A stretch of 64,000 bases of DNA, from the NCBI RefSeq assembly GCF_034111725.1, contig NZ_JAWUWR010000055.1, positions 55,561 through 119,560 of the forward strand. The letters are read 5' to 3'. Each line of letters begins with the position of its first letter. Within the stretch, counting starts at the first letter, position 1. The position numbers were made by a program, and so were the translations under genes. The notes below the pieces were generated by a model. The model searched no databases. It saw nothing but the letters and a program-made list of their open reading frames with translations, and was not told the DNA's origin. Positions 8,312 to 16,259 of this stretch are shown piece after piece. Source of the DNA: Thalassolituus sp034111725. Lineage in GTDB: Bacteria; Pseudomonadota; Gammaproteobacteria; Pseudomonadales; Oceanobacteraceae.

Positions 8312-8352
8312 AAAAAAGCCAGCAAGAGGTTCCTCTCTTGCTGGCTTTCTTT
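8312..8352. terminator. Strong bidirectional terminator downstream of katG
   Basis: AAAGCCAGCAAGAG (8315-8328) pairs perfectly over 14 bases with 8335-8348 around a six-base loop. Read on the minus strand after katG it is followed by a run of T (8317-8312 complement); on the plus strand it is followed by a T-rich stretch. Confidence 0.9.
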
Positions 8353-8411
8353 TCTCCTTTCAATATTTCTATTTCAAGGCTTCGTTATGGCTTTAGATCA
8401 CACCGTTTTAA

Positions 8412-10595
8412 TTACACATCAAAACGGTCAGCGTTCATCACTTTCACCCAAGCTTTCACGAAATCGCGCACAAATTTCTCGCGGTTATCGTCTTGGGCAT
8501 ACACTTCGGCGTATGAGCGCAGGATCGAGTTAGAACCAAACACTAGGTCAACGCGGGTTGCCGTATGTTTCACGTCGCCGGTCTTACGATCAACGATGTT
8601 GTACGAGTTTTTACCCGCTGGCTTCCAGTCGTAGCTCATGTCGGTAAGCGTTACGAAAAAATCGTTGCTTAGTACGCCGACGTTATCGGTAAATACCCCG
8701 TGCTTTGTGCCACCGTAGTTGGTGCCTAGCACGCGCATACCACCAATCAACACCGTCATTTCTGGAGCGGTTAAGCCCATCAATTGGGTGCGATCTAATA
8801 GCATTTCTTCCGGCTGTACGACGTAGTCTTTCTTCGCCCAGTTACGGAAGCCATCATGCACTGGTTCCAGTGGCTCGAAAGACTCAACATCGGTCATTTC
8901 ATCTGTTGCATCACCACGGCCCGCGATAAACGGTACAGTAATATCGACACCACCGGCTTTGGCTGCTGCTTCTACCGCTGCCGTGCCGCCCAAGACAATC
9001 AAATCAGCCATGCTAACTGGTTTGCTTAAGCCTGCTTGAATGCCTTCCAGCATGCTTAATACGCTTTGCAGACGGGCTGGTTCATTGCCTTCCCAGTCTT
9101 TCTGCGGCGCTAAGCGAATACGGGCACCGTTGGCACCTCCACGATAATCGGAAGCGCGGAAGGTACGTGCGCTGTCCCATGCCGTGGCAATCAAATCCGC
9201 ACCACTCACACCGGCAGCCAAAATCTTCGATTTAAGATCCGCTACTTCAGCGTCGCTTAGGGTGTAATCCACCGCAGACACTGGATCTTGCCAGATCAAG
9301 TCTTCCGCAGGTACGTCGCTGCCTAAATAACGACTTTTTGGCCCCAAGTCACGGTGCGTTAACTTAAACCAAGCGCGCGCAAACACGTCGGAGAAGTAGG
9401 CTGGGTCTTTATGAAAACGCTCAGAAATCTTGCGATACTCTGGGTCCATTTTCATCGCTATATCGGCGTCGGTCATCATTGGCATGCAGCGGATTGACGG
9501 GTCTTCTACGTCAACCGGCATGTGCTCTTCTTTAATACCAATGGGCTGCCATTGGCTCGCACCGGCTGGGCTGTGCGTTAGCTCCCAGTCGTAGCCCAAT
9601 AATAAATCGAAGTAGCCGTTATCCCATTGTGTTGGGTTGGTCGTCCACGCGCCTTCAATGCCACTGGTCACGGTATCGCGACCTATGCCACGAGTCTTGT
9701 GGTTGTTCCAGCCCATGCCTTGCTCTTCGACGTCCGCCGCTTCTGGCTCCGCACCTAAGTTTTCGGCTTTACCGTTACCATGAGATTTACCCACGGTATG
9801 ACCACCGGCTGTTAATGCTACGGTTTCTTCGTCGTTCATCGCCATGCGCTTAAAGGTTTCGCGAATATCGCGTGCGCTTGTTAATGGATCAGATTTACCA
9901 TCTGGGCCTTCTGGATTCACATAGATCAAGCCCATCATTACAGCGGCTAATGGGTTTTCGAGATCTCGCTCGCCTGAGTATCGGGTACCTTCGCTACCGC
10001 TAGGCGCGAGCCATTCTTTCTCAGAACCCCAGTAGGTGTCTTTTTCTGGGTGCCAAATATCTTCACGACCACCAGCAAAACCAAAGACTTTCAGGCCCAT
10101 GGATTCATACGCCATGGTGCCAGCCAAAATCATTAGGTCAGCCCAAGACAGCTTATTGCCGTATTTCTTTTTGATCGGCCACAGCAAACGACGTGCTTTA
10201 TCCAAGTTCACGTTGTCTGGCCAGCTATTGAGCGGCGCGAAACGCTGGTTACCAGTACCGGCACCACCACGACCATCGGCAATACGATAGCTACCGGCTG
10301 AGTGCCATGCCATACGGATCATCAAACCACCGTAATGTCCCCAGTCTGCCGGCCACCACTCTTGGCTATCCGTCATTAGCGCTTTGACGTCATTTTTAAG
10401 CGCTTCGAGATCGATTTTTTTGAATTCTTCGGCGTAGTTGAAGTCTTCGCCAAGCGGATTCGTCTTGGTGTCGTGCTGATGCAAGATGTCGAGGTTGAGT
10501 GCATTCGGCCACCAAGCGGTGTTGGAGTTACCGTTGGCTGTGTTCGCGCCGTGCATGACCGGGCACTTACCGGCTGAAGATTGATTGTTGTCCAT
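8412..10595 (-). CDS. katG: Catalase-peroxidase KatG
   Basis: 727 aa, full length for the duplicated class I haem peroxidase fold. The N-terminal active domain has the distal site LMIRMAWHSAGSYR (Arg94, Trp97, His98) and the proximal site VALTAGGHTVGKSHG. The conserved tyrosine (IYVNPEGPDG) and methionine (FKRMAMND) that form the Met-Tyr-Trp crosslink needed for catalase activity are both present. The C-terminal half is the degenerate, haem-free copy. The enzyme removes hydrogen peroxide in the cytoplasm. AAGGAG lies seven bases before the ATG. No OxyR gene is adjacent and I could not make out a convincing OxyR site upstream. Confidence 0.98.
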   Translation of the reverse strand: MDNNQSSAGKCPVMHGANTANGNSNTAWWPNALNLDILHQHDTKTNPLGEDFNYAEEFKKIDLEALKNDVKALMTDSQEWWPADWGHYGGLMIRMAWHSAGSYRIADGRGGAGTGNQRFAPLNSWPDNVNLDKARRLLWPIKKKYGNKLSWADLMILAGTMAYESMGLKVFGFAGGREDIWHPEKDTYWGSEKEWLAPSGSEGTRYSGERDLENPLAAVMMGLIYVNPEGPDGKSDPLTSARDIRETFKRMAMNDEETVALTAGGHTVGKSHGNGKAENLGAEPEAADVEEQGMGWNNHKTRGIGRDTVTSGIEGAWTTNPTQWDNGYFDLLLGYDWELTHSPAGASQWQPIGIKEEHMPVDVEDPSIRCMPMMTDADIAMKMDPEYRKISERFHKDPAYFSDVFARAWFKLTHRDLGPKSRYLGSDVPAEDLIWQDPVSAVDYTLSDAEVADLKSKILAAGVSGADLIATAWDSARTFRASDYRGGANGARIRLAPQKDWEGNEPARLQSVLSMLEGIQAGLSKPVSMADLIVLGGTAAVEAAAKAGGVDITVPFIAGRGDATDEMTDVESFEPLEPVHDGFRNWAKKDYVVQPEEMLLDRTQLMGLTAPEMTVLIGGMRVLGTNYGGTKHGVFTDNVGVLSNDFFVTLTDMSYDWKPAGKNSYNIVDRKTGDVKHTATRVDLVFGSNSILRSYAEVYAQDDNREKFVRDFVKAWVKVMNADRFDV

Positions 10596-10943
10596 GGTAT
10601 GACTCCTTCGGGGGTTACATATTGCGGTTTACGTCATTACGTTCTTGTGACTCCATAATAGGCGTCTCGATCTATTAAAAAAATTAATTATATTTATAGA
10701 TTCGATAGTAATTTTATATACCACACTAACCACGCGTTTACATAGGCCGATATGGCTGTCACGTTACCGCTATACAACATAGCCTATCCGCACTCAGTTG
10801 CGAGCCTTACTTACCCACTCCGCCAGCAAGACCTCCCCTAGCGAAAGCCTAGAAGTGGTATGATCAGTTTTTGTATCGCCCAAACGGATACCCGATGTGA
10901 TGTCTTTTGCTACCGATTGGTTTTCTTGCTTACGGAGCGCCCT
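10596..10943. other. Divergent intergenic region between katG and the beta-repeat membrane genes
   Basis: About 350 bases with no supported gene. The katG-proximal part (10670-10720) is very AT-rich and probably holds the katG promoter. An upstream in-frame extension of the next gene begins at 10860 but has no good ribosome site, so it is treated as untranslated leader. Confidence 0.5.
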
Positions 10944-11669
10944 ATGAGCCTTCGCAAGATCATTATTGCTATCCTCCTCACAATCGCTGGTCTCAGCCTA
11001 TTAGCATCCATTGCTGGAGGCGTATTTGTAGCGTATTGGATCTGGAATAACGTCACGGCCAACATCCCCTTGTATGACCAAAAGGCCCGCATTGAAATCG
11101 CCGATGCCTTCCCTGCAACAGTCGATATTCTCGATCCATTGAGGGTAAACATAGACACTGTAATTCCTGCTAATGTCCCAATTAAACAAACATTAACCAT
11201 ACCTCTGCAAGAAACATTCGATGTCACGGTGGACTTTAACGGACAAGTTCCGATTAAAATGACGCTGCCGGTACAGCAAACAATTCATGTCGATCAAGTG
11301 ATACCTATTGACGGTAAAGTAAGCGTTAAGTTGCTGGGCGCATGGATTAAATTGCCACTAAAAGGCTCTGTTCCTGTAAAGGCGGACATTCCGGTTGATT
11401 TAAGCATCCCCATCGACCGAAATATCGATCTAGTCTTTAGCGCACCGGCTCAGGTTTCAATTTCTGACAAGATAAAAGTGCGCTTAGATACCAACATCAT
11501 CGCTGACATTCCGGTAAAGAAATCCTTATCTATTCCTGTACTAGAGCCGCTGCGCGCCAATGTCACCTTAGATAAAGCAACCGACATCACCATTCGTGAA
11601 CTGAATATCGATGTACCGCTTGAAACCATTACCTTTAGCCCGAGCGATTCGCATGGAGACAAACCTTGA
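10944..11669 (+). CDS. Membrane-anchored beta-repeat protein, paralogue 1
   Basis: 241 aa from the ATG at 10944, which has GGAG six bases upstream. A single N-terminal membrane helix (IIIAILLTIAGLSLLASIAGG then VFVAYWIW) is followed by about 200 residues of short alternating hydrophobic strands in which Ile-Pro or Val-Pro recurs every 15-25 residues: VPIKQTLTIP, VPIKMTLPV, VIPIDGKVSV, SVPVKADIPVDLSIPI, DIPVKKSLSIPV and finally NIDVPLETITF. This suggests a secreted or periplasmic elongated beta structure tethered to the inner membrane. The next gene encodes a paralogue ending in the similar VDIPLEDIKY. I do not recognise a characterised family. Confidence 0.8.
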   Translation: MSLRKIIIAILLTIAGLSLLASIAGGVFVAYWIWNNVTANIPLYDQKARIEIADAFPATVDILDPLRVNIDTVIPANVPIKQTLTIPLQETFDVTVDFNGQVPIKMTLPVQQTIHVDQVIPIDGKVSVKLLGAWIKLPLKGSVPVKADIPVDLSIPIDRNIDLVFSAPAQVSISDKIKVRLDTNIIADIPVKKSLSIPVLEPLRANVTLDKATDITIRELNIDVPLETITFSPSDSHGDKP

Positions 11670-12403
11670 TCGCTTTGGCGCGCATTATTATTGGCGGCTG
11701 GATTCTGGTTGTGCTCGCGATAATCAGCTCGGTCCTCGGCTTTGTCGTGTATTCCAATGTTGTTATGGGCATATCACTAAAGCAGCAAGCGAGTTTAATT
11801 CGCTTTGATTCACCGCTGACCTTTAATACCGACATTAACAGTAACATTAGCTTTCGCTTGTTAGGCGATATACCCATCAGTGTGCCGTTAAATAATCTAC
11901 GCCTTCCATTTCATATTGATGGGCACTACCAAGTGCAGTTGGATATTGATACGAAAATCCCGCTGAATTTAACGGCAGAGTTTTCTGACACTATTTTAGT
12001 TGAAACCGATTTAGAGGTAGCTGCAGGAACCGAGTTGGTGAGTGCTTGGCTGCCCAATTTGTCTGTACGCGGAACAATACCTATCCGCTTTGAATTACCC
12101 GTCGCGTTTACTGTACCTGTGAATACAAGTTTGCCGCTGAGCTATCATGGGCCGATTTCATTTTATATTAAGAAAACAATAACGCCGAATATTCAGCAAA
12201 CAATTACTACCAGCATGCACTTAGATCAACTGATTTCAGCACCGATCACCAATACATTTCATGGCTCCATGCATGCCCAAGAAGCCAGTATACCAATCAC
12301 GTTTGATAATGTTCTGGTGGATATTCCGTTGGAAGATATTAAATACTCCTACCCTAAGCTGTCGACTGTAGAGCATACTCCCATCTCGAGAGCAGAGCCT
12401 TAA
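11666..12403 (+). CDS. Membrane-anchored beta-repeat protein, paralogue 2
   Basis: 245 aa beginning at a TTG that overlaps the previous stop codon (TTGA). GGAG seven bases upstream and the need to include the membrane helix (LARIIIGGWILVVLAIISSV then LGFVVY) support this start; the next ATG is 33 codons later, past the helix. The remainder repeats the Ile-Pro/Leu-Pro strand pattern of its neighbour (DIPISVPLNNLRLPF, TKIPLNLTAEF, RGTIPIRFELPV, NTSLPLSY) and ends VDIPLEDIKYSYP, matching the end of paralogue 1. The overlap makes co-translation with paralogue 1 likely, so the two may form a complex at the envelope. Function unknown. Confidence 0.8.
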   Translation: MIALARIIIGGWILVVLAIISSVLGFVVYSNVVMGISLKQQASLIRFDSPLTFNTDINSNISFRLLGDIPISVPLNNLRLPFHIDGHYQVQLDIDTKIPLNLTAEFSDTILVETDLEVAAGTELVSAWLPNLSVRGTIPIRFELPVAFTVPVNTSLPLSYHGPISFYIKKTITPNIQQTITTSMHLDQLISAPITNTFHGSMHAQEASIPITFDNVLVDIPLEDIKYSYPKLSTVEHTPISRAEP

Positions 12404-12434
12404 CCACTTAATAGCTTTGTATTAAGGATCAGAT

Positions 12435-13214
12435 TTGGAATTTGAACTTTACCGCCGTGGCCCACGTCATCGCTCTGACGATGAATATATTTCGTTTCGC
12501 GAAGTACGTGACCGTTTTGATTTTCGCGGGGTAGAAATTGGCGCTTGGGTTACGCAAAAAGAACAAGAAAAAGCCGCCATCTATTTTTACGATGCGCTGT
12601 GTGATTTAACTAAAATCCTCGCAGTACCCGACGAAGTTATTTCTCTGCGGGGCACTTTGGCTCTGCAATACGGTAAAGGTGGTCGCCCTGGTGTGGCGGC
12701 CCACTACGCACCCGATCAACGAGCCTTTGCACTGGCAAAAAACGCAGGGCCAGGCAGCATTGCCCACGAATGGTTTCACGCATTCGATCATTATATTTGC
12801 AATAAAGCATTTAATATTAACAAACCGAGATTATTTGCCTCGACTGCTTGGCTGGCACAATATGCACCGATTGAGCATCCCCTTAACGCTTTGTTATTTA
12901 ATTGCTATCGAGCCGTGCTGTTGGATGAATCTGGCGAACAGCCTAGTGAATTATTTTTAAGCTCCGCCGAAATGGACAAAGCCGCCGGTACAGTTTATTA
13001 CAGCCTGCCAGAAGAAATGTGCGCTCGCGCTTTCGAGGCATTTGTTCAAGATGCTCATATTAAAAATAACTATTTGGTAAAAGGCACTAAACAATCAGAA
13101 GAAGCAAGGCTGGGCCTCTACCCCCAAGATGAGCAGCGAATTTTAATCAATCAAGCTTTTCAGAATTACTTTGCGCAGCTCGGACGAGCGTTAATCTTAA
13201 ATAAAAGCCAATAA
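12435..13214 (+). CDS. CLCA_X-like protein with HEWFH metallopeptidase-type motif
   Basis: 259 aa from a TTG start with AAGGA six bases upstream. The sequence resembles proteins annotated as CLCA_X family: FDFRGVEIGAWVTQKEQEKA, YDALCDLTKILAVPDEVISL, LALQYGKGGRPGVAAHY and FALAKNAGPGSIAHEWFHAF. The HEWFH segment fits a zinc HExxH active site, and a conserved acidic stretch LPEEMCARAFEAFVQD lies further on as a possible third-ligand region; catalysis is not shown by sequence alone. No signal peptide is visible. It follows the two beta-repeat membrane genes by 31 bases and may be co-transcribed with them. Confidence 0.75.
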   Translation: MEFELYRRGPRHRSDDEYISFREVRDRFDFRGVEIGAWVTQKEQEKAAIYFYDALCDLTKILAVPDEVISLRGTLALQYGKGGRPGVAAHYAPDQRAFALAKNAGPGSIAHEWFHAFDHYICNKAFNINKPRLFASTAWLAQYAPIEHPLNALLFNCYRAVLLDESGEQPSELFLSSAEMDKAAGTVYYSLPEEMCARAFEAFVQDAHIKNNYLVKGTKQSEEARLGLYPQDEQRILINQAFQNYFAQLGRALILNKSQ

Positions 13215-13221
13215 AAATCAA

Positions 13222-13427
13222 CTAGAAATGATGTCTAAAGCCTAATGTCCATTCACGATTGAAGTGATAGGCCGTAGACACCTGCAGATCATGTCACTGT
13301 CATCACTCAACGTTAAATTATTATTTAAGTTTGGATCCAACTGAGAAACACCAACGCCACCTTCAACACTCCATGCACCCGTTTGCGCTGACAACAAAGT
13401 TGCAAGTAATGCAGCTATTACCGTTGC
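13222..13427 (-). pseudogene. Remnant of an outer-membrane beta-barrel gene
   Basis: Reading the minus strand, one frame gives ATVIAALLATLLSAQTGAWS then VEGGVGVSQLDPNLNNNLTL and SDDSD: the end of a signal peptide and the first strand of a barrel, with no start codon. Immediately after, a different frame gives STAYHFNREWTLGFRHHF and a stop at 13222, which looks like the last barrel strand with the terminal Phe typical of outer-membrane proteins. The middle of the gene is missing and the frame is shifted at about 13275-13295, so this is an internally deleted relic. OmpW-like is possible, but the exact family is uncertain. Confidence 0.6.
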
Positions 13428-13647
13428 CTAAAAATGACGTTGACGCAGTGCCACCAGTAAGATTGCGGCCACGTATATCTGGTAACGCAAATAATTTGCG
13501 ACCATCACCCCCGTACGTTGTTCCCAGCAGTGAATACAAAGATTGGTTTTGGTTAATCGGCAAGATTTACCCATCACATTGAGCCCAACCTTGCGGCGCC
13601 CAACCAAATCCAAACATACGGATTTCGCTTAAAAAAGGTTCAGCCAT
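13363..13647 (-). pseudogene. Phage tail-collar (microcystin-dependent-like) gene with in-frame stop, truncated
   Basis: From the ATG at 13647, with a near-ideal GGAGG seven bases upstream, the frame reads MAEPFLSEIRMFGFGWAPQG, WAQCDG, then TAA at 13569-13567, then ILPINQNQSLYSLLGTTYGG and DGRKLFALPDIRGRNLTGG. That is the canonical N-terminus of tail-collar proteins, where a Gln normally follows CDG, so a single CAA-to-TAA change would explain the stop. The family usually continues for another 80-100 residues with a glycine/serine-rich domain; here the reading frame loses similarity after about residue 75 and runs into the barrel remnant at about 13430. The gene is therefore both interrupted and 3'-truncated. 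Confidence 0.8.
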
Positions 13648-13733
13648 TTTCTATCCTCCCGTTTACTTTAGGTGCAGGTATCCCCCCCCAATTTGCCGTA
13701 GATGCCTGACACTATCCTTGCAGAGAAAAGACA

Positions 13734-13892
13734 ATGACTGACAGCAGTTGCTGGAAAAACTGCGTTAAATTACGTCGATTCACCGAACAAGACCTTACTT
13801 TTATGGAACAACTGCATGCCGCAGGTCGTGCCACTGAATTAGCAATGGCACACCATCAGACGGATATGACCACGAGAGTCAACCGTCCTTGA
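13734..13892 (+). CDS. Possible small protein upstream of moaA
   Basis: An open frame of 52 codons beginning MTDSSCWKNCVKLRRF and ending TTRVNRP, preceded only by a weak AGAGAAAAG purine stretch. It ends about 100 bases before the candidate riboswitch. I do not recognise the sequence, and there is no domain or signal peptide. It may be a genuine short protein, a relic of the decayed region next door, or chance. Confidence 0.3.
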   Translation: MTDSSCWKNCVKLRRFTEQDLTFMEQLHAAGRATELAMAHHQTDMTTRVNRP

Positions 13893-13990
13893 TAGTCGAC
13901 TCTAGCCACCCACAAATATCATTTTCAGCAAAAAATCCTTCATATCGTCACAAATAAACCCTTGGCCGCACTACCTTAGAACCGTACACT

Positions 13991-14120
13991 CAATCTTTTA
14001 CAACGCCGAGCGTTGGCACCTAAATGGCCGTCTTCATTTTGAACACAGCAACATGGTGTCCTCGCCGTGGTACTCACTTGATGTACCACCAGGGTTCCAC
14101 CGGAAACGGTTGAGCCTCCC
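13991..14120 (+). ncRNA. Candidate molybdenum-cofactor (Moco) riboswitch in the moaA leader
   Basis: The 5' leader of the moa operon is dense in base pairing: CAACGC/GCGTTG around CGA (14001-14015), a 7-bp stem GTGGTAC/GTACCAC (14067-14089), and ACCG-GAAA-CGGT (14099-14110), a hairpin closed by a GNRA tetraloop, flanked by GGG (14092-14094) and CCTCCC (14115-14120). It ends about 10 bases before the moaA ribosome site. The Moco RNA motif known from gammaproteobacterial moaA leaders has a compact multi-stem fold with a GNRA loop and tetraloop receptor near the ribosome site, so location and architecture fit. The exact consensus was not checked. It would repress translation when the cofactor is abundant. 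Confidence 0.65.
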
Positions 14121-14139
14121 ACATTTGGAAAGGTGTAAC

Positions 14140-15114
14140 ATGACTCTGCAAGACTCCTACGGGCGGCGCTTTAGCTATTTGCGTCTGTCGGTTACTGACG
14201 TCTGTAATTTTCGTTGCAACTACTGTCTGCCTGACGGTTACCAATGCAGCGATGACACAACGTCACTAACGGTTGAAGAAATCACTCACTTGGCTCGCGC
14301 CTTTGCGGCTCAAGGAACCCGTAAAATCCGCATTACTGGCGGAGAACCTAGCCTGCGCCACGACTTACCAGAAATCATTCAGGCTGTGGCAAACACGCCC
14401 GGTATTGAGCAAGTCGCCATAACGACTAATGGTTATAAGCTAACGAAGCATCTCCCAGCCTGGCATGCCGCCGGTCTAACGCAGCTTAATGTCAGTATCG
14501 ACAGCCTAGATCCGCGCCAATTTAAAGCCATTACCGGTCACGATCGCTTGCAAGAATTACTCGATGGCATTGCGCTAGCGCAAACCCTAGGATTCAAAAA
14601 CATTAAGGTTAACGCCGTATTACTGCGTGATTACAATCTTGCTGAATTCGATCATTTCTTAGAGTGGATAAAAACAACGCCTATTACTCTAAGGTTTATT
14701 GAATTAATGCAAACGGGCGATAACCAAGACTACTTCGCTGCCAATCACGTATCCGGTGAGGGCATTAAACAACGCTTAGAGGCAAACGGCTGGCAGCCTG
14801 TATTGCGTCGGGCCCATGCAGGTCCTGCGCTGGAGTTTTGCCATCCCGACTACGAAGGCCGCATCGGTTTAATAATGCCGTACAGCAACGATTTCTGTTC
14901 CACCTGCAATCGCTTACGTATTTCCTCTGTTGGCAAATTACACCTGTGCTTATTTGGTGAGCATGGCTACGATCTCCGACCATTAATGATTGCCGATAAA
15001 GAGGCTGAGCTGGAGCTGGCTTTACAGGAGCTTCTACAAGAGAAGAAAGCCAACCACTTTTTACACGATGGCGAAACTGGCGCAATCCAGCACTTTGCCA
15101 TGATTGGTGGCTAA
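14140..15114 (+). CDS. moaA: GTP 3',8-cyclase MoaA
   Basis: 324 aa. The ATG at 14140 is preceded by AAGG at good spacing and gives MTLQDSYGRRFSYLRLSVTD; a longer frame reaches back to 14053 but would translate the structured leader. The radical-SAM cluster motif is CNFRCNYC (Cys22, Cys26, Cys29); the second, substrate-binding cluster is in DFCSTCNRLRISSVGKLHLC. The C-terminus ends in Gly-Gly, which is functionally important in the family. MoaA and MoaC together convert GTP to cyclic pyranopterin monophosphate, the first step of molybdopterin synthesis. First gene of a six-gene moa operon. Confidence 0.98.
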   Translation: MTLQDSYGRRFSYLRLSVTDVCNFRCNYCLPDGYQCSDDTTSLTVEEITHLARAFAAQGTRKIRITGGEPSLRHDLPEIIQAVANTPGIEQVAITTNGYKLTKHLPAWHAAGLTQLNVSIDSLDPRQFKAITGHDRLQELLDGIALAQTLGFKNIKVNAVLLRDYNLAEFDHFLEWIKTTPITLRFIELMQTGDNQDYFAANHVSGEGIKQRLEANGWQPVLRRAHAGPALEFCHPDYEGRIGLIMPYSNDFCSTCNRLRISSVGKLHLCLFGEHGYDLRPLMIADKEAELELALQELLQEKKANHFLHDGETGAIQHFAMIGG

Positions 15115-15115
15115 T

Positions 15116-15709
15116 ATGGATGTCATTGGAGTTGTACTCGCGGGTGGTCAATCCAGCCGCATGGGACAAGACAAGGCATTACTGTCTCTACCGAATGGTA
15201 AGACCTTGCTAGAACACAGTATCGAACTATTAAATCATCTGGGATTAAATGAGGTTGTTATTAGCCGTGCAACTCGCCCAGATGAAATAAATCAAGATAT
15301 CAGCTGCATTGCCGACCAAACATCCAATCTCGGCCCGCTAAGTGGTATAGCCGCGGTTATCAATGCTCGCCCAGAAGCCAACGCATTGCTGATTATTCCT
15401 GTCGACCTGCCCTTTTTAACCAATGACCTTCTAGCAGAATTATTAGAGCACGGGCGAAACCATCAGTGCGCCAGCTATTTTTCAGAACATTATTTACCGT
15501 GTTATTTACCCATTAATAATACGACCACTTCATATATCGCGCAGCAACTTGAAAATCCCGACGCTCGACGGTCAGTACTTGGGCTATTAAAAAATGCTAA
15601 CGCACTAGCGCTGCCCGTCGATAGCAACTTATTAGCAAACGCCAATACACCCGAAGAATGGCAGCGCGTATTCCGCCACTATTCATCACACAGTTTTAAA
15701 GGAATTTAA
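15116..15709 (+). CDS. mobA: Molybdenum cofactor guanylyltransferase MobA
   Basis: 197 aa from the ATG at 15116, directly after the moaA stop; an in-frame TTG at 15104 is less likely. The N-terminal VVLAGGQSSRMGQDKALL is the nucleotide-binding signature of MobA, and LLIIPVDLPFLTNDLL contains the metal-binding Asp region. MobA attaches GMP to molybdopterin to form the guanine dinucleotide cofactor used by DMSO-reductase-family enzymes such as nitrate reductase or formate dehydrogenase; none of these enzymes is encoded in this window. Its position inside the moa operon couples bis-MGD formation to pterin synthesis. Confidence 0.92.
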   Translation: MDVIGVVLAGGQSSRMGQDKALLSLPNGKTLLEHSIELLNHLGLNEVVISRATRPDEINQDISCIADQTSNLGPLSGIAAVINARPEANALLIIPVDLPFLTNDLLAELLEHGRNHQCASYFSEHYLPCYLPINNTTTSYIAQQLENPDARRSVLGLLKNANALALPVDSNLLANANTPEEWQRVFRHYSSHSFKGI

Positions 15710-15710
15710 T

Positions 15711-16253
15711 ATGGCTAAAACCTATAACGACGAATTTATACCATTACAAATTTCCGTTTTAACCGTATCTGACAGTCGTACCGAAGAAACAGATACCAGT
15801 GGTCAATATTTAGTAGAAGCCATTACCGCTAGCGGACATCATATTAGTGATAAAAAAATTGTGATCGATGACGTATATAAGATGCGCGCACAATTGAGCC
15901 ACTGGATTGCAGACGATCGAACTCAAGTTATTATTATTACGGGCGGCACTGGCTTTACCGAGCGCGATTCAACTCCAGAAGCAGCTGCACCTTTATTTGA
16001 TAAAACCGTCGACGGTTTCGGTGAGCTATTTCGCCAGTTGTCATACGACGACATTGGCACTTCAACCATTCAAAGCCGAGCATTGGCTGGACTAGCAAAC
16101 GACACCTTAATTTTCTGCATTCCTGGCTCGACCAGCGCCTGCCGAATGGGCTGGGAAAAGATTATTAAAAGCCAAATCGACAGCCGACATAAACCTTGTA
16201 ACTTCGCACTACGTCTAAAGAACGTCGATAACGAATGTGAAACACGCGGGTAA
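15711..16253 (+). CDS. moaB: Molybdenum cofactor biosynthesis protein MoaB
   Basis: 180 aa, in line with MoaB. The fold signature is VLTVSDSRTEETDTSGQYL near the start and IITGGTGFTERDSTPEA in the middle, the substrate-binding glycine loop of the MoaB/Mog family, followed by FCIPGSTSACRMGWEKII. MoaB/MogA proteins adenylylate molybdopterin before molybdate insertion; some MoaB members have weak or no activity, so the exact step is inferred from the family. One base after mobA. Confidence 0.93.
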   Translation: MAKTYNDEFIPLQISVLTVSDSRTEETDTSGQYLVEAITASGHHISDKKIVIDDVYKMRAQLSHWIADDRTQVIIITGGTGFTERDSTPEAAAPLFDKTVDGFGELFRQLSYDDIGTSTIQSRALAGLANDTLIFCIPGSTSACRMGWEKIIKSQIDSRHKPCNFALRLKNVDNECETRG

Positions 16254-16259
16254 TCATTT

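Noticed and set aside
10596..10760. OxyR site upstream of katG
   Set aside because: ATAG and CTAT words occur but not with the regular seven-base spacing expected, so nothing was called.
13331..13582. Plus-strand 83-codon frame over the pseudogene region
   Set aside because: It is the antisense of the tail-collar and barrel fragments, which have recognisable family sequence on the minus strand.
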